From: Candidatus Poribacteria bacterium
GTDB taxonomy: Bacteria; Poribacteria; WGA-4E; WGA-3G
Assembly: GCA_022824265.1 (NCBI GenBank)
Contig: JAJEAG010000024.1
Coordinates: forward strand, 91,521-155,520
Length of the DNA: 64,000 nucleotides
Direction: 5' to 3'
Shown: one piece after another, positions 49,954 to 60,500 of the stretch
Layout of the letters: each line of letters begins with the position of its first letter
How positions within the stretch are numbered: the first letter of the stretch is position 1
Position numbers and translations under genes: made by a program
The notes under the pieces: generated by a model
Databases searched by the model: none
What the model was told of the DNA's origin: nothing
Seen by the model: the letters and a program-made list of their open reading frames with translations, nothing else

Positions 49954-51357
49954 TTAATTCCACCGAGGTTTTGAACTCGTACATATTTCATACATCAGCT
50001 GCTCAAGGAGTAACCCCTTATCATCATTAGTTGTCATAAATTGAATTCGGGTTTCCAGAGTCTTTTCAATTGCAGCCATCAGTTCGTCCAACGTAAAAGT
50101 GTGTAAAGTTTGAAATATTTTAAACACTGGAAAAGGGTGTCTTTTTAGCACATTATAATCTGTATTTTTGGGTAAAATATCTGCCATCTCTTCTGACAAT
50201 GGTTTAAGGATTTTCTCCGTAAAATTCTCAAACCGCATCTGTCTCCCAATTGGTTTATATCCTTTTCTTACTGCAATTAATTTGGCTTGTAGAGTCAACC
50301 GAAGATGGCTTGTAATTGCGCCAATAACTAAATGTGGATTCGTTCCACTTGCTAATATCTCACGCAGACTTTTTATACCGAGTCGTATGGAACGTTTTCC
50401 TATCGCATCTGTCAGATCAAACATTACATCAAAATTGGTTTGTGTTACTAAATTACGGACATCTGTTTCATCTATTTGTTGCTTATCGCCAACATAGTTG
50501 ATGATCTTGTTTATTGCCTCAGCAATAGTGTGCATATCTCCACCAGTACGGTTTCGAAGTTGTTCGAATGCACGTGGCGTAATTTTCTTATCATAAGATG
50601 CAAACTTGTCTACTACCTTCTTATAGAGTGGATCCCGATTGAGAGAAGCTCCCTTTTCTAAAGGATCACAGGAAACATATCTACCAACTTTCTGTATTGC
50701 TTTAGCGAATTTATTATTCTTACTAACTTCGTCTTTTACAATAAAGATTAGCACACTTGTTTTTGGTAGGTCACCTTCAAGCCATTCTAACAACAGGTCT
50801 GCATCACCATTATTGCTGCTTGTTTCTGTATTGGTTTCAATCTGCGATGCAAGTTGCGGTAACCCACTAAAGAAAGTTCTGACATCCTCATTCACCCCAC
50901 TACCAAGGGAGTCATACAACTCATCCACAGCACTATTGTATTCTTCACCCCCATCTGCAATCTGTTGGATTGATACACCCAGAATCTTGGCAATCTCTGT
51001 AACACATTTCTGGACATCATCTTTAGACTTCATTATCTCCTGAATGCTGGTTAAAGGGGATGTTTTTCGTGTCTGTGTTTTGAATCCCGGAAAATTCTCT
51101 ACTATTACTACTCTCCATTCTGACATTATAGGATAAAGTTCTATATTGCTGAGAATATCTTTCATAGATACATTGCTACCGTCTATATGTGAAATATTGA
51201 AATCACGAGTGTCAGGTGGTAGCAATTTGTCCACCATCTGTTTAAGCGTGCCTTCAATAAGAAAGGTCTCCTTACCACAGAGAAGATAAACAGGCGCAAC
51301 TTTTTTATTCTCAATTTCGCTCAGTATATTTGTTTTCTTTTCTGGATTCTGTTTCAT
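49954..51357 (-). CDS. holA: DNA polymerase III delta subunit, with long internal insertion
   Basis: 'APVYLLCGKETFLIEGTLKQMVDKLL', 'FDLTDAIGKRSIRLGIKSLREILASGTNPHLVIGAITSHLRL'. Confidence 0.85.
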   Translation of the reverse strand: MKQNPEKKTNILSEIENKKVAPVYLLCGKETFLIEGTLKQMVDKLLPPDTRDFNISHIDGSNVSMKDILSNIELYPIMSEWRVVIVENFPGFKTQTRKTSPLTSIQEIMKSKDDVQKCVTEIAKILGVSIQQIADGGEEYNSAVDELYDSLGSGVNEDVRTFFSGLPQLASQIETNTETSSNNGDADLLLEWLEGDLPKTSVLIFIVKDEVSKNNKFAKAIQKVGRYVSCDPLEKGASLNRDPLYKKVVDKFASYDKKITPRAFEQLRNRTGGDMHTIAEAINKIINYVGDKQQIDETDVRNLVTQTNFDVMFDLTDAIGKRSIRLGIKSLREILASGTNPHLVIGAITSHLRLTLQAKLIAVRKGYKPIGRQMRFENFTEKILKPLSEEMADILPKNTDYNVLKRHPFPVFKIFQTLHTFTLDELMAAIEKTLETRIQFMTTNDDKGLLLEQLMYEICTSSKPRWN

Positions 51358-51386
51358 CAGGACAAACTGTCACTGTTAGGAATCGC

Positions 51387-51569
51387 TCATGTAGCGTTAT
51401 CGGTGGTGACATCCTTTTTTGAACCAGTGGTTGCAAAAGCAGATAGACGTTTACTTGTATCGGTAGTTCCGCATTCAGGACAATTATAGAGTTTCTTATC
51501 ATCATTTGTACGTTGGAGTACTTCAAACCGATTCTTACATGTGTTGCATTGATATTCGTATATAGGCAT
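51387..51569 (-). CDS. FmdB-family zinc ribbon protein
   Basis: MPIYEYQCNTCKNRFEVLQ...YNCPECG; start at MPIYEY inside the listed ORF. Confidence 0.88.
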   Translation of the reverse strand: MPIYEYQCNTCKNRFEVLQRTNDDKKLYNCPECGTTDTSKRLSAFATTGSKKDVTTDNAT

Positions 51570-51769
51570 TGTTCTCTTTCTACAGTATATCTCATAAATC
51601 ACTTACTTGATCTGATCTCTTGGAGAAAATCATATCTCCATTGTAGGAGTGAGGTTGCGTCGCTACAAAAAGAAAGAGTGTTTCTAATCGGATGGGAAAC
51701 CTTGCCCTACAAGTGATTTATGAGATCCGTTCTATATATGTTAATGTAACTTAACAGAGTACAAATTTG

Positions 51770-54160
51770 TTATATTGGTCGAATAATTACGTTTACTTTT
51801 GTTCCTTTTGGTGGAATTTTATCCGTGTTGACACGATATGTACGATCATCTGTACCACCAGGTAAAGGATTGTTAATAAGTGAATCTGGGTCTCGGTAGA
51901 CAGCAATAATATTATGGTATTGTTGTGATGTTAGTTGATCATTTATCAGTCTTCCACCAGTGAATACCCAATGTGTTTTCTGCATCGGTTTTCCTGTAAA
52001 TGTATTCCAGACCAACTCTCGTGCCGGTATTGAAATAACATCATTACCATTATCCCATTCAACAAAAATTTGTAACGGTGAACCTTTTGGTTCATGTGGA
52101 TCACCTATAACGGTAAGATTCCTTCCCGGTACCAGATCCAGTAATCCGAGTGTAATAAAAAGATATATCGGTTCTACATCAAGAATTAATATGCTTTCGT
52201 GTGACTTTCCAAGTGTGCCGCAAGCGAAAAATTCTATGATTGTATCATCGGTTGCAATGTTGATTTCTCCCGGAATTGTCACCTCTTTTTTGTTTGTATT
52301 AAATACGACATTTCCTATTTGATATACATTTTCAGCAATTTTTTTAGGTTTTGCCAATTTCACATCAGTGGGGTCAGTGTCTTTTGGAAATATGTTTATT
52401 GTGACCGATTCGGTATTGTCATTTTTATCTGTATCTTCTAAATCCACACGAACCTTTATCTCAGTTTCGCCTTCTTGTGTAGGAACCCAGTCGATTGATA
52501 TATCGGATTCATTTATTGTAGGTGTCCATAGTACATCAGTTGAACCAACTTCAACACTGTCAACATGAAAGAAGACTTTAAAAGTTTTATCAAGTGGAGT
52601 ACCGTTATTTCGAAGGGTTGCGCTAAGTTTTACTGCTTCACCAACACGGGGAGATGGTGGTGAGAAACGCAAACTATTTGGCACCACACCGATATTAGGT
52701 TCAGTAGGTCCTACAAGTGCCCGACTCAAAGTCATCACAGCAAAACAAGTTGCTAAAAAATCACTCTCTGCACCGTGCCATCTTCCATCATGTTCCTGTT
52801 TTGATACCATCATAGCAGATATTTCACCATACCAGTTATGTCCTGCTAATGTCTCAATTTTAGGTGGAATATCGCTAAAACGTTGTAATGACATTAAATA
52901 GTAATATAACCACGAATTAGATCCTGGATTACGTGTCAACGTCCAGTGTTTTTTAATCCATTCAATACCGTCTCGTATCTGTTTGTCCTCATCGGACACA
53001 CCACATGCCCGAAGTGCCCACAATCCTGTCGCGGTCATGCTGCCATATACACCGATAGCCCATGGAGATCCTTCGTCCACTAAATTATACAACCATCCAC
53101 CAGTTTCTGTTTGATTTCTTCGAATCCAGTTTTCTGCACGAGTCCAAGTGTCCTGTGGAATTTCAAGACCCCACTGTTTTGCTGCATATAGTGCATATAT
53201 AACCATATTCATGTGTGCACCATCCGCTGTGTATCCATATCCCCAACCACCATCATCTCGTTCATCTGCGAATTCAGTGCCCTTCACAGGTAGTTGCTTT
53301 TCCACTAATTGGTTCACAGCAAATTGCATTTTCCCTTTATATTCTGGGTTCTGTGTCGCTACGAAAACCGGAACAAGCACAGCATATTGGTATACTGCCA
53401 GTGTGTTCCAGTTCTGTTCTAAAAGAAAGTCAAGCCCTTGTTGAACTGATATGTCAGTTGTTTTTCTCCCTGCAGCGAGAAGTGCTTGTAAAGCTAACGA
53501 GGTTTCTTGAATACGGTCTTCACCAAAATTCCACTCCGAACCGGGAACGAAGTTTTCGGGTAGACCTTTCACACTCGCTTGACAGATGAAACATGTTTGA
53601 ACTATTTGAATTTCCGTTCCACACTGAAGGCATGTCCTACTACTTTTTCCCTGTCGAGATTCTATCCAAGCGACACCACGGTCAATAGCGTCCTGAATTT
53701 GTTTCTGAGTAACAGGAGGAAAGTTTTTGGGTTGTGCAACGATGGTTGCTGAGGCTATATTGTTGGTTGCGTCAACTTCATCTATATGTTTATCACCTTC
53801 TGGGTTGACAACAGCGAATATCTCAGTCTTTCCTGGTGGAGCTTGCCAATCTGCTGAAAGCTGATCAGATTCACCCGCTTTTAACTCTAATATGACTCCA
53901 GATGATAAAATCTGTAGCGGATTTGTTTTAGGATCCCCCTCGTATAAGTCCACAACAAGGTCTTCGTTCATTGTTGGTGTACCCGATCCGATGTTTTTCA
54001 CATCAACCCAGATCGTTATTTCTTCACCTTCTATTGGATTTGGATTGGAAAATGTGATACTCTCAGCGTCAATTTCAAAATCAGGGAGTTGTGCGTGGAC
54101 ATTTATTATTGATGAAGCAACTGAGAGTATTCCAATTACAAAGCCGAGTAGATTTTTCAC
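51770..54160 (-). CDS. Secreted CARDB-like plus terpenoid-cyclase/prenyltransferase-fold repeat protein with embedded zinc ribbon
   Basis: 'ITFSNPNPIEGEEITIWVDVKNIGSGTP' CARDB-like; 'CLQCG...CFIC'; 'DDGGWGYGYTADGAHMNMVIYALYAAK', 'TGGWLYNL' repeats. Confidence 0.8.
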   Translation of the reverse strand: MKNLLGFVIGILSVASSIINVHAQLPDFEIDAESITFSNPNPIEGEEITIWVDVKNIGSGTPTMNEDLVVDLYEGDPKTNPLQILSSGVILELKAGESDQLSADWQAPPGKTEIFAVVNPEGDKHIDEVDATNNIASATIVAQPKNFPPVTQKQIQDAIDRGVAWIESRQGKSSRTCLQCGTEIQIVQTCFICQASVKGLPENFVPGSEWNFGEDRIQETSLALQALLAAGRKTTDISVQQGLDFLLEQNWNTLAVYQYAVLVPVFVATQNPEYKGKMQFAVNQLVEKQLPVKGTEFADERDDGGWGYGYTADGAHMNMVIYALYAAKQWGLEIPQDTWTRAENWIRRNQTETGGWLYNLVDEGSPWAIGVYGSMTATGLWALRACGVSDEDKQIRDGIEWIKKHWTLTRNPGSNSWLYYYLMSLQRFSDIPPKIETLAGHNWYGEISAMMVSKQEHDGRWHGAESDFLATCFAVMTLSRALVGPTEPNIGVVPNSLRFSPPSPRVGEAVKLSATLRNNGTPLDKTFKVFFHVDSVEVGSTDVLWTPTINESDISIDWVPTQEGETEIKVRVDLEDTDKNDNTESVTINIFPKDTDPTDVKLAKPKKIAENVYQIGNVVFNTNKKEVTIPGEINIATDDTIIEFFACGTLGKSHESILILDVEPIYLFITLGLLDLVPGRNLTVIGDPHEPKGSPLQIFVEWDNGNDVISIPARELVWNTFTGKPMQKTHWVFTGGRLINDQLTSQQYHNIIAVYRDPDSLINNPLPGGTDDRTYRVNTDKIPPKGTKVNVIIRPI

Positions 54161-54191
54161 AACACTCCTCCCTTATGTCATTTGTGAAGGA

Positions 54192-55166
54192 CTAATTTCC
54201 TTCCCAAAAACCGATAGAGACTTTTGAGGGCGCAGGTACAGGTATTGCGAAACGTTGTTGCCCATTAACCGTCCATTTACTTACCTCTCCCCCGTAGGTT
54301 GCCCCAAGTAGGTCTGCGATCCAAATTGCTTCTTCTGCAGGTGAATAACTTACAGCCACAATAGCCATCCCTACTTCAAATGTCTTTTCTGTGCCCCCAG
54401 TAGCTGAAATATTCAATAACAAATTATTATTCGAGGCTACCCAAACACTTCCATCTTTCGGATTAACGCTGGGAGAGACCGGTCCTTGTATTTCTAACTT
54501 CACTAATTGTTTGCCCTCAGGTGATAGTCGCACAAGTGTATGATTTTGTGTATCAGCTACCCACACATTACTTTGATAGTCTACGGACATACCGCCTTTG
54601 GGTTCATTCATTGGAGGGGCATCAGCAAGTTTATTGCCATCGGCATCATATCGTGCAATAGGACCTTTTCCATCTGCTATCCAGCAACTACTATCTTTTG
54701 GATTTACAACGACACTAAACCTTCCTGCTTCTAAATTCGCTGGACCGTCTGGGGGAATAACTTCAACAAGAACACTTTTCCCATCAGCAGAAACCTTTCT
54801 CACTCCGTCCATACATGCCACCCAAACAGTACCATCTGTTGCATTAACTGATATACCCGTTGGTGCTTTTATTGCTGGTGACTGTATGAATGCATCTGCA
54901 GCTCCTGCAGCCCCCGCAACTGGATCGTATCTAAAAACAGCGTTTGATGCTAAAACTGCTATCCAAACTATTCCATTTGCGGGGTTGACCTGAACATCAC
55001 TTGCTTTTGTCAATCCTTCAATGGCATTCGGATCCCCTGCTCCATTTGCATGTAATTTATAAACGGTATCACCGTTACTGACTATCCAACATTCTCCATT
55101 ATATTCACCGTTTGTTATAGCAACACACATCATTAATATTATGAGTGTGCAAAACATTCTTTTCAT
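54192..55166 (-). CDS. Secreted NHL/Vgb-like beta-propeller protein
   Basis: Repeated 'VWVACMDGVRKVSADGK', 'CWIADGKGPIARYDADGNKL', 'VWVADTQNHTLVRLSPEGKQL', with signal peptide. Confidence 0.75.
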   Translation of the reverse strand: MKRMFCTLIILMMCVAITNGEYNGECWIVSNGDTVYKLHANGAGDPNAIEGLTKASDVQVNPANGIVWIAVLASNAVFRYDPVAGAAGAADAFIQSPAIKAPTGISVNATDGTVWVACMDGVRKVSADGKSVLVEVIPPDGPANLEAGRFSVVVNPKDSSCWIADGKGPIARYDADGNKLADAPPMNEPKGGMSVDYQSNVWVADTQNHTLVRLSPEGKQLVKLEIQGPVSPSVNPKDGSVWVASNNNLLLNISATGGTEKTFEVGMAIVAVSYSPAEEAIWIADLLGATYGGEVSKWTVNGQQRFAIPVPAPSKVSIGFWEGN

Positions 55167-55390
55167 CGTTGATACTTCCTCATTTTTCTATATTGGATTT
55201 TATTAAATATCATACATATTAGAACTCTTCGTATAGATTTTATCATTTTTCTTTGTTATATTCAAGATGTTTTGTGTAAGTGCGGGGTTATTTAGTTCTC
55301 ATTATTTCTGATGACATAATTCTCTTTTGTAGCACAAACTAAAATGTGCGCTATAAAAAAGAGACATTATATGTTAGAAATGGTATGAAT

Positions 55391-55780
55391 ACATCGGTTT
55401 TTGCTCCTTCTAAAAACGTACACAAAAAGGCTGTTTTTCGTTTTTGTGTACGTTTTGGTTTTTGGGGTTATACCAGTCTGGAACTGGGTTTATCAGTGTG
55501 TACGAAACTTTTTAAAATTTTCATTTGTGTACGTTTTTTATTTGCTCGGTTATGGTCGGTTCTTGGGTGGATATTTTTTAGGTGACGGGTGTCGGTTTTT
55601 ATTGTGAATGTGGGTGTAGTCGGTTTCTGTTTTTCATAGTGGTAGTATTATAACAGGTGTTAAGAATGGAAGGAAGGGATTGTGGCGTTTAGAACAATAT
55701 GTTTCATGTATGTTTGGGGTAGTTTTCAGTATTGTCTGAACCAGGATTTTCAGGATTACAGGATTCTCAGGATAAGAGTT
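55391..55780 (+). repeat. Dispersed repeat A, copy 3
   Basis: Collinear with 9597-10006; 16-bp perfect hairpin AAAACGTACACAAAAA (55413-55428) / TTTTTGTGTACGTTTT (55441-55456). Confidence 0.8.
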
Positions 55781-56012
55781 TTGTATGCCAATGTTCCTTT
55801 GCAAAAGGTAACCCTTCATTCTTACAACGGAATATATACTCAACAACTCCTAATCCTGGAAATCCTGAAATCTTGAAAATCCTGGTTCAGACAAAAAATC
55901 ATATTATTTGGAAAACTGAACGGCTCTGTCTGGGTTTTGTTGGATTTGACATTTACAAGATATTAGTGTATAATATGAAAGAAAGGGATTTTGATTATAA
56001 TAGGAGTGAGGG

Positions 56013-56375
56013 ATGTATTCCGAAGAGGTTACATCACATTTTGAAAATCCTTGCAATGTCGGAACGATTGCTGATGCTGACGGTTCAGCAACAATTGGTT
56101 CAGCTGCAAGTGGTGAAATGCTGAAACTCACGTTAAAAATAACAGAAGACAGAATTGTTGAAGCAAAGTTTAGGGCATTCGGATGTCCAACAGCGATTGC
56201 AAGTGGATCAATACTAACAGAATTGGTCACTGGTATAGAAGTTACTGAAGCATCAAAGATAAGAGCATCAGACATCTCGAATGCTTTAGGTGGACTTCCA
56301 GAGGATAAACTTCGTTATGCAACTTATGCCGAAACGGCATTGAAAACAGCACTTACTAATTTTACATTTCAATAG
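56013..56375 (+). CDS. IscU/NifU_N-like Fe-S scaffold homolog with altered cysteine set
   Basis: 'HFENPCNVGTIADADGSATIGSAASGEMLKLTLKI', 'FRAFGCPTAIASGSILTELVTG', 'LGGLPEDKLRYATYAETAL'. Confidence 0.85.
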   Translation: MYSEEVTSHFENPCNVGTIADADGSATIGSAASGEMLKLTLKITEDRIVEAKFRAFGCPTAIASGSILTELVTGIEVTEASKIRASDISNALGGLPEDKLRYATYAETALKTALTNFTFQ

Positions 56376-56386
56376 GAGATGTATCA

Positions 56387-56716
56387 ATGATTAATGTAAC
56401 AGAATCTGCGGCAGAAAAAGCAATAACTCTCATCAATAGCAGTGAAAGCAATTCAGATACGGAACTTGGTTTGAGAATGCAAGTTATTGGCGGAGGGTGT
56501 TCTGGCTTTCAATATAGCCTTGAGTTCGGTGAAGCAAAAGGGACCGATAGAGTTTATGAGTTCCACGGATTAAAGGTGTTTATTGATCCACGTAGTTCTC
56601 TATATCTTGCTGGATCTGTTTTGGATTACAATGACGGTTTAATGGAATCAGGATTTAAGATTACCAATCCCAATGCCAAAAACACTTGTGGATGTGGTGA
56701 ATCGTTTAGTGTGTAA
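56387..56716 (+). CDS. IscA/ErpA-type Fe-S carrier
   Basis: 'GGGCSGFQYSLEF' and C-terminal 'CGCGESFSV'. Confidence 0.92.
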   Translation: MINVTESAAEKAITLINSSESNSDTELGLRMQVIGGGCSGFQYSLEFGEAKGTDRVYEFHGLKVFIDPRSSLYLAGSVLDYNDGLMESGFKITNPNAKNTCGCGESFSV

Positions 56717-56787
56717 CAAATAATGGTAGACATGAATAGAAACATGTCCACCACGGAATTGCTTGCAATTTGTTTACAAATCAATCC

Positions 56788-57546
56788 TTACAGTGTCTTA
56801 TACAATTCTGCATGCCGTTTTAGCACAGCATCTGAATCCTTTGGATTGATTACTTCTATTGAGATAAACCCATCATAATTGTCTTCTTTGAGTAAAGTTA
56901 AGAATTCTCTTTCAGTATCTGGCATTGGTCCGTCATCTCCGAAGTTGACATGAGCGTGTCTGACTTTATTCCTCAAATGGACATAGGCGACATCTACTGG
57001 TTGTCCGTGTCGGACATGGTGTCCTGCATGCCAGTTTACATAAGTATTCTTTGCATCTGACCGATAAAGTACCTCAGCCAAGTAACTTGCTAAGAGATTT
57101 CCGTGTGTTTCCAGACAGAGTGCAACGCCTGCTTCCCCAGCTAATGCGTCACATGCTCGGATACCTTCTGCTTCCCAATCCAGTGCTTGATCCACTTCAT
57201 TAGGTGTTTTCGGTACAGGATCCCCGAAAATACGGATATTTTCTGCCCCCATCTTCTCTGACAAATCAATATATCGTTTTAGCAGTTCAACTTGTTCTGA
57301 TCGTTTTTGTGCTTCAGGAGCAATGAATCTTACACCTGTTGCTATACAGGAAAGAACTATCCCGCTATCAGCAAATTGTTGCTTGGCATCGTTAAGTTCT
57401 TGCTGTGAAGAATCTAATTCTACACCGTGTCCATGATCCCATTCTACACGGAGCTCTAAGTGTTCATAGTTGTAATGTTTTGCTTTGTCAATAAGTTCTG
57501 TCAATGTCAACGGTGGACAGACAGAGGACATAAAACCAAATTGCAT
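56788..57546 (-). CDS. Sugar phosphate isomerase/epimerase (AP endonuclease 2 family TIM barrel)
   Basis: 'LELRVEWDHGHGVEL', 'ALCLETHGN', 'YDGFISIEVINPKDSDAVLKRH'. Confidence 0.85.
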   Translation of the reverse strand: MQFGFMSSVCPPLTLTELIDKAKHYNYEHLELRVEWDHGHGVELDSSQQELNDAKQQFADSGIVLSCIATGVRFIAPEAQKRSEQVELLKRYIDLSEKMGAENIRIFGDPVPKTPNEVDQALDWEAEGIRACDALAGEAGVALCLETHGNLLASYLAEVLYRSDAKNTYVNWHAGHHVRHGQPVDVAYVHLRNKVRHAHVNFGDDGPMPDTEREFLTLLKEDNYDGFISIEVINPKDSDAVLKRHAELYKTL

Positions 57547-57570
57547 GTGATGTCTCCAATATTGTTAAAG

Positions 57571-60500
57571 TTAGGATTTAATGTCAATTGTTGAGCTTCC
57601 ATTTCCTCGTTTCCTGACATTGATTTTGACAGGTAAACGTCTCGTAAGTTCCTGAATATGACTAATGATGAAGATACTTCGTCCCTGCATTCGTAGTCCT
57701 TCTAATGCTGCAATGGCGATATCAAGTGTTTCTGCATCCAGTGTTCCGAAACCTTCATCAAGGAAGAGTGAGTTGAGTTGTGCGCGCCCTTGACTGAGTT
57801 CGGAGAGTGCGAGTGCAAGTGCCATGCTTGTCAGGAATGATTCTCCTCCGGACAGTGTTTCAACGGGGCGTTCTTCATTTGCATTCCATCGATCCATAAC
57901 GCTGAGTTTACCGATTGTCTCAACTTTGAGTTGATACCGTTCTGATGTAAGGTATTTCAAGTGTTCATTTGCTATACGACTGACTTGTTGGAATGTGATG
58001 TCCAGTGCAAAATCGCGAAGTTCATTTCTTGGTATTACTTCATGTAGATTTTTCCACCGTTCCATTTCTTTCTTAGCAGATTGTAGTTCAATATTTATTT
58101 CTTCACGTTTTTGAAGATTTTCCTTTAGTTCCGCTATTATTTGCTGTTGAGCACCAATTTTCTGTTGTTTTCCTTGAATTTCAGATGCCATTTCCTTTGC
58201 GAATTCAGTTAGTTGTGATAACAACTCTGGATCATAAGGATTATCTTCAAATTGATTTCTTAATGCTACGATTTCTACTTCAAGTTGTTGGAATTCAGTG
58301 TTGAAGAGATCAATCTGATTTTCAATCTCATTTATTTTATCATCGTTTCGGAATGCGTTGTCATGTTCTTCTGGTTGGTTAAATCCAAACTCCTTCAACT
58401 TATCAAAATAGACAGTAGATGAATTATTTAGGTTTTCTTTTGTTGACTGTAATTGTTCTTCACATATATTATGAGAAGTCTGTTTCTGTGTATGAATATT
58501 ACGGCTTTCTTGTAGTAGATTTTCTGCCTGTTCCTTATCGCTGTTTTTCTGCCGTAATTCCTCATCAATCTTTTGGATTGCATGATTTATTTCATCCTCC
58601 GTTTCTAATCCATCAGTTTTTTCCCGAACAGCATTCAATATAGTATTACCTTCGTCCTGGTAGTCATCAATTTGGGATTGTAGACTATTCTTATCTTCTC
58701 TCAATCTATTAATTTCACGTTGATTGCTATTAATTTCAGAAGATAGAACTTCAAGCTTTCTGTTGTAATCTCCGAGATTATTCTCACAAGTTGCTACTTT
58801 TTCAATCGTATCACTAAATTGCTCCACTGCCTCCTCTGAAGAAGTATTGTGGAATGGGTCAGGCATTGACTCCCAGAACCTATTCTCTGTTCCAGAAATA
58901 TCTGATTTTAAGTCCTCAATCTCATCGGTTATTTCCTCTAAATTCTGTTTTGCAATTTTCAATTGTTCTTTTTCTCGGTTATAGTCGCGTTCACAAGTTT
59001 CGAGTTTCTGAGATATGATTTCTAAGTTGTTTGATGCGTTATTCATTGCACCAGTTACATCGTTTATGTCCTCAATAATCTTATCTGCTTCAATCATTTT
59101 TTTATCAGTCCAATCAGATGATATATTCTTTGTCTCATATAGTTTGATCCACTGTTCATGTAGATTTGAAAGTTTATCATCAAGTTCTTGTATTTCCTCT
59201 GTGAGTTCATCAATTTGGTCATTTCTATAAGATATATTCTGAGTGATTTGTATCCTCTTTTTTTCTAATTCGGTATTCTTTTTATGTGTCTTATTTGCTT
59301 CTTCTTGCGCATCTTGAAGTTTCTGATTTATTTGGTCGTGTAGGTCAACATCTTCAATCTCAACTTCATCAGAAAATGGATGGTCTGTGGCACCACATAC
59401 TTTGCATGGTTTCCCATCCTCAAGCTGCTCACGTAGTTTATTGATCGGATTTGCTAAGAGTGCCAATTCTCTTTCTGCTTCAAATTTTGCTACTTTTGCA
59501 TCGGCATGTTTGCAGAGTTGTGTTTGGACTTCAAGGTCATTTTGAAGTTCAACAAGTGATTCATTGTCGGTTATGATTTGTTCTTGAAATGCCGTTATAT
59601 CAGATTTCTTATCATTGATTTGTTCACTGGTTATTTCAAATTGTTGTGCTATTGGTTGTGCTTTTCTTGCTAATTCTTTTTGTTGTTTCCAATACTCAAT
59701 AGATCCTGTAGTTTGAAGTCCAGATAGTTTCTTTTTTGCATTTGAAAGTGTATCTTCTGCGTTATCTTTTTCTGTCTGCATTTTATCTTTTTTCTTAGAT
59801 AGTTTATTAATAGTTTCATTTAGTTTGTCAATGTTTGACTTTTGTTTAGTTTGACTATCTATTTTCTCTTGTAGATTGTCGTGTTGTCCGTTTAGTTCAG
59901 TCAATAGTGTGCTTAATCGGTTGAGACGATGGTGACGGTCTGACGGTAAGGAATTTTCTGTTAGGAATGCATTTGCTTCATCAATCTGTGTTTGCAATTC
60001 TTCTTGATGAGATTCTTTTTTACTTAACTCTCCTGTGGATGTCTCTATTTGGTTGTCTACCTCCTCCATCTCATCAATTCTTAGATTTGCTTGTTCAAAT
60101 TGATTTTCTGCTTGATTAACCTCCAACAATGCTTTGTTAAAGATGTCAATTTTCTTGTCGCGTTCGGATAATAAGGTATTATATATTATGTCTTTTTTTT
60201 CAAAATCAGCTTGAATAGAGTCTACTTGCTGTTGTGCTTCATCAAGTTCTGTTTTTGACTTTCGCAGTTCCGTCACATTCGTATCGTATTGTGATTTAGC
60301 AGTATCATAAGCAATTTTTTCTGGACGCAATTGGTTTGCATCTTTTGCGCGTTCCAGTTCCAGTTTTAAATTGTCAATCTTCTGCTGTTGACATTCAAGT
60401 TCATTTTTCTGTTCTTCGGAAGTTCGCAGCTTATTATGTTTTTCTGTGCGATCAGTTTCAGACTCTTTATCCTCCAAAATTTGTTGGTTTTTTCCACCTA

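Noticed and set aside
55346-56124. Plus-strand ORFs 55346..55585, 55401..55607, 55682..55876, 55732..56124
   Set aside because: They span dispersed repeat A or the iscU-like start in a different frame; sequences look like translated repeat.
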